Shown here piece after piece: positions 62,704-64,000 of a DNA stretch of 64,000 nt; position 1 is the first letter of the stretch, and the number at the start of each line of letters is the position of its first letter. Under the pieces are notes generated by a model. It made no database searches. It was not told the DNA's origin and was given only the letters and a program-made list of their open reading frames with translations. The position numbers were made by a program, and so were the translations under genes. Source of the DNA: Occultella aeris (GTDB lineage: Bacteria; Actinomycetota; Actinomycetes; Actinomycetales; Beutenbergiaceae); the NCBI RefSeq assembly GCF_902703175.1, contig NZ_CACRYJ010000046.1, forward strand, positions 1 to 64,000, read 5' to 3'.

Positions 62704-63948
62704 GTGTCGAAGCCAGCTGCCCTGACGTCCCGGATCAACGCCCTCGCCGCCGAACTCGACGCCGAGTTGCGCGCACTGCGACGCGATATCCACGCACACC
62801 CCGAACTGGCGCGCACCGAGCACCGCACGAGTGAACTGGTTGCCGCCCGACTGGAGGAGGCGGGGCTGACGGTGCACCGGGTCGCGGGCACCGGCCTGTA
62901 CTGCGACATCGACCCCGCGGGCATCCAGGACGTACTGCAGTCGCGCCGGTTGCGCCGGGTGGCGTTGCGGGCGGACATGGACGCACTGCCGCTGCAGGAG
63001 ACGTCCGGGCTCGACTACGCCTCCACGGTCAAGGGCGTCACCCATGCCTGCGGGCACGACGCCCACACTGCCGTCGTGCTCGGGGCCGGCCTCATCCTGG
63101 CAAGCCTCGCGGCTGAAGGGACGCTCGATATCGGGGTGCGCCTGATCTTCCAGCCCGCCGAGGAACTGCAGCCGGGCGGAGCGCTGGACCTGATCGAGGC
63201 CGGCGTGCTCGCCGGCGTGGACCAGATCTACGCGATCCATTGCGACCCGAAGTTCGACGCCGGGCAGGTGGGCACCCGGATCGGGCCGATCACCAGCGCC
63301 TCCGACACGATCACGGTGACCCTGTCATCCACCGGCGGCCACACGTCCCGGCCGCACCTGACCGGTGACGTGGTGTACGCGCTCGGCATGGTCGCGACGG
63401 TCACGCCGGCCCTGCTCGGCCGGCGTCTCGACCCGCGCTCCGGGGTGAACCTCACCTGGGGGAGCGTGCGCGCCGGAAGCGCCGCCAACGCGATCCCGTC
63501 CGTGGGGGTCCTCACCGGAACCCTGCGCTGCCTGGACGTGCGCGCGTGGGACCGCGCCGAGGACCTGCTTCGCGAACTGATCGACCAGGTGGTCGCCCCG
63601 ACCGGGGTGGACGTGGATCTCCAGATCCAGCGGGGCGTGCCGCCGGTGGACAACGACGAGCGCTGTGTGCGCCACATGGATGACGCCGCCGAGACGATCC
63701 TCGGACCCGACTCGGTCCTGCTCACCGAGCAGTCGCTCGGCGGGGAGGACTTCGGTTGGTACCTGACCCGGATCCCCGGCTCGATGGCTCGGCTCGGCAC
63801 CCGGACGCCGGGCGGTCGCACGTTCGACCTGCACCAGGCGGACCTGGTCATCGACGAGTCCGCGATCGGGGTGGGGGCGCGGTTCCTGGCCCAGGTGGCG
63901 GTCCAGGCCGAGTCCCAGGGCATCGACCGGCGCACTCCGACGGCGTGA
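62704..63948 (+). CDS. M20-family amidohydrolase/peptidase
   Basis: A 414-residue metal hydrolase related to N-acyl-amino-acid amidohydrolases. The start RRDIHAHPELARTEHRTSELV (about 26-46) is characteristic. The metal sites are in ALRADMDALPLQE and ACGHDAHTAVVLGA, with the catalytic Glu in FQPAEELQPGGA. The inserted dimerisation domain (about 195-305) begins SSTGGHTSRPH, and the last metal region is LGGEDFGWYL. It lies downstream of the LacI-type gene with its own -10-like element, so it need not belong to the nucleoside operon. After its stop, the last 52 bases of the window hold nothing recognisable. Confidence 0.92.
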   Translation: MSKPAALTSRINALAAELDAELRALRRDIHAHPELARTEHRTSELVAARLEEAGLTVHRVAGTGLYCDIDPAGIQDVLQSRRLRRVALRADMDALPLQETSGLDYASTVKGVTHACGHDAHTAVVLGAGLILASLAAEGTLDIGVRLIFQPAEELQPGGALDLIEAGVLAGVDQIYAIHCDPKFDAGQVGTRIGPITSASDTITVTLSSTGGHTSRPHLTGDVVYALGMVATVTPALLGRRLDPRSGVNLTWGSVRAGSAANAIPSVGVLTGTLRCLDVRAWDRAEDLLRELIDQVVAPTGVDVDLQIQRGVPPVDNDERCVRHMDDAAETILGPDSVLLTEQSLGGEDFGWYLTRIPGSMARLGTRTPGGRTFDLHQADLVIDESAIGVGARFLAQVAVQAESQGIDRRTPTA

Positions 63949-64000
63949 GCCTTGCGCGGCACTTCGCGCCCCGGCCGGCATCGGCGTTCGGTACCAGTTC

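Overview
This is a very GC-rich, gene-dense chromosomal window from an actinobacterium, most likely a member of the order Micrococcales. The evidence is the codon bias, the sucC-sucD / DUF6350 / purN / purH / DUF3017 / mdh gene order, the PcrA helicase with a C-terminal RNA-polymerase-binding module, HelR, TAP-like peptidase and DUF456 genes, and two ZTP (pfl) riboswitches. I cannot fix the genus. It is mainly core and metabolic chromosome, with a few small gene insertions. I see no tRNA, rRNA, insertion sequence, prophage or CRISPR array.

Layout. 1-4.9 kb: tail of a LuxR-type response regulator, an SDR-like oxidoreductase, a small membrane protein, a divergent aldo/keto reductase-MerR pair sharing one operator, a Fic protein that looks like an insertion flanked by a partial duplication, and a DUF456 protein. 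5-13.5 kb: pcrA, a large membrane protein of unknown function, a GNAT enzyme, a secreted TAP-type peptidase and a beta-propeller lipoprotein. 13.6-16 kb: YciI-like protein and an OafA-type acyltransferase with an SGNH domain. 16-31 kb: TCA and purine block (sucC, sucD, helR, DUF6350, purN, purH, DUF3017, mdh), interrupted by a GNAT/small-ORF pair, a ferredoxin-reductase-like flavoprotein, a second GNAT, a truncated Uma2 remnant and an aquaporin with an acidic tail. 31-43.3 kb: HdeD-like protein, GH38 alpha-mannosidase, purU, glyA-folD behind the second ZTP riboswitch, a eukaryote-type UDP-glucose pyrophosphorylase, exonuclease III and a serine hydrolase. 43.3-53.1 kb: a 44-residue basic protein coupled to an alanine-dehydrogenase/carboxyethylornithine-synthase-like enzyme, a MacA-MacB-like ABC efflux operon, an MFS exporter with a divergent ArsR-type regulator, an Hsp70-like protein, a hexapeptide-repeat protein and galK. 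53.2-64 kb: 2'-5' RNA ligase-like protein, YihY/BrkB protein, mannose-1-phosphate guanylyltransferase, then a nucleoside-salvage operon (nucleoside hydrolase, binding protein, two permeases, ribokinase-like kinase, LacI regulator) and an M20 amidohydrolase.

How the genes work together. One-carbon and purine metabolism are linked by RNA control: purH and glyA-folD each carry a ZTP aptamer, and purN and purU act in the same formate/formyl-folate economy. The TCA genes sucCD and mdh share an identical 13-nt palindromic promoter motif. Many genes start 6-9 nt after a TANNNT hexamer, which points to leaderless transcription and was used to choose start codons.

The most interesting signals are RNA-level and architectural: the two riboswitches and their possible alternative pairings, a possible ribosome-site-masking hairpin in the mdh leader, the shared TCA motif, the duplicated junction around fic, the helR insertion with its long dyad, and a four-copy 10-mer array at about 20-bp spacing upstream of the nucleoside operon.
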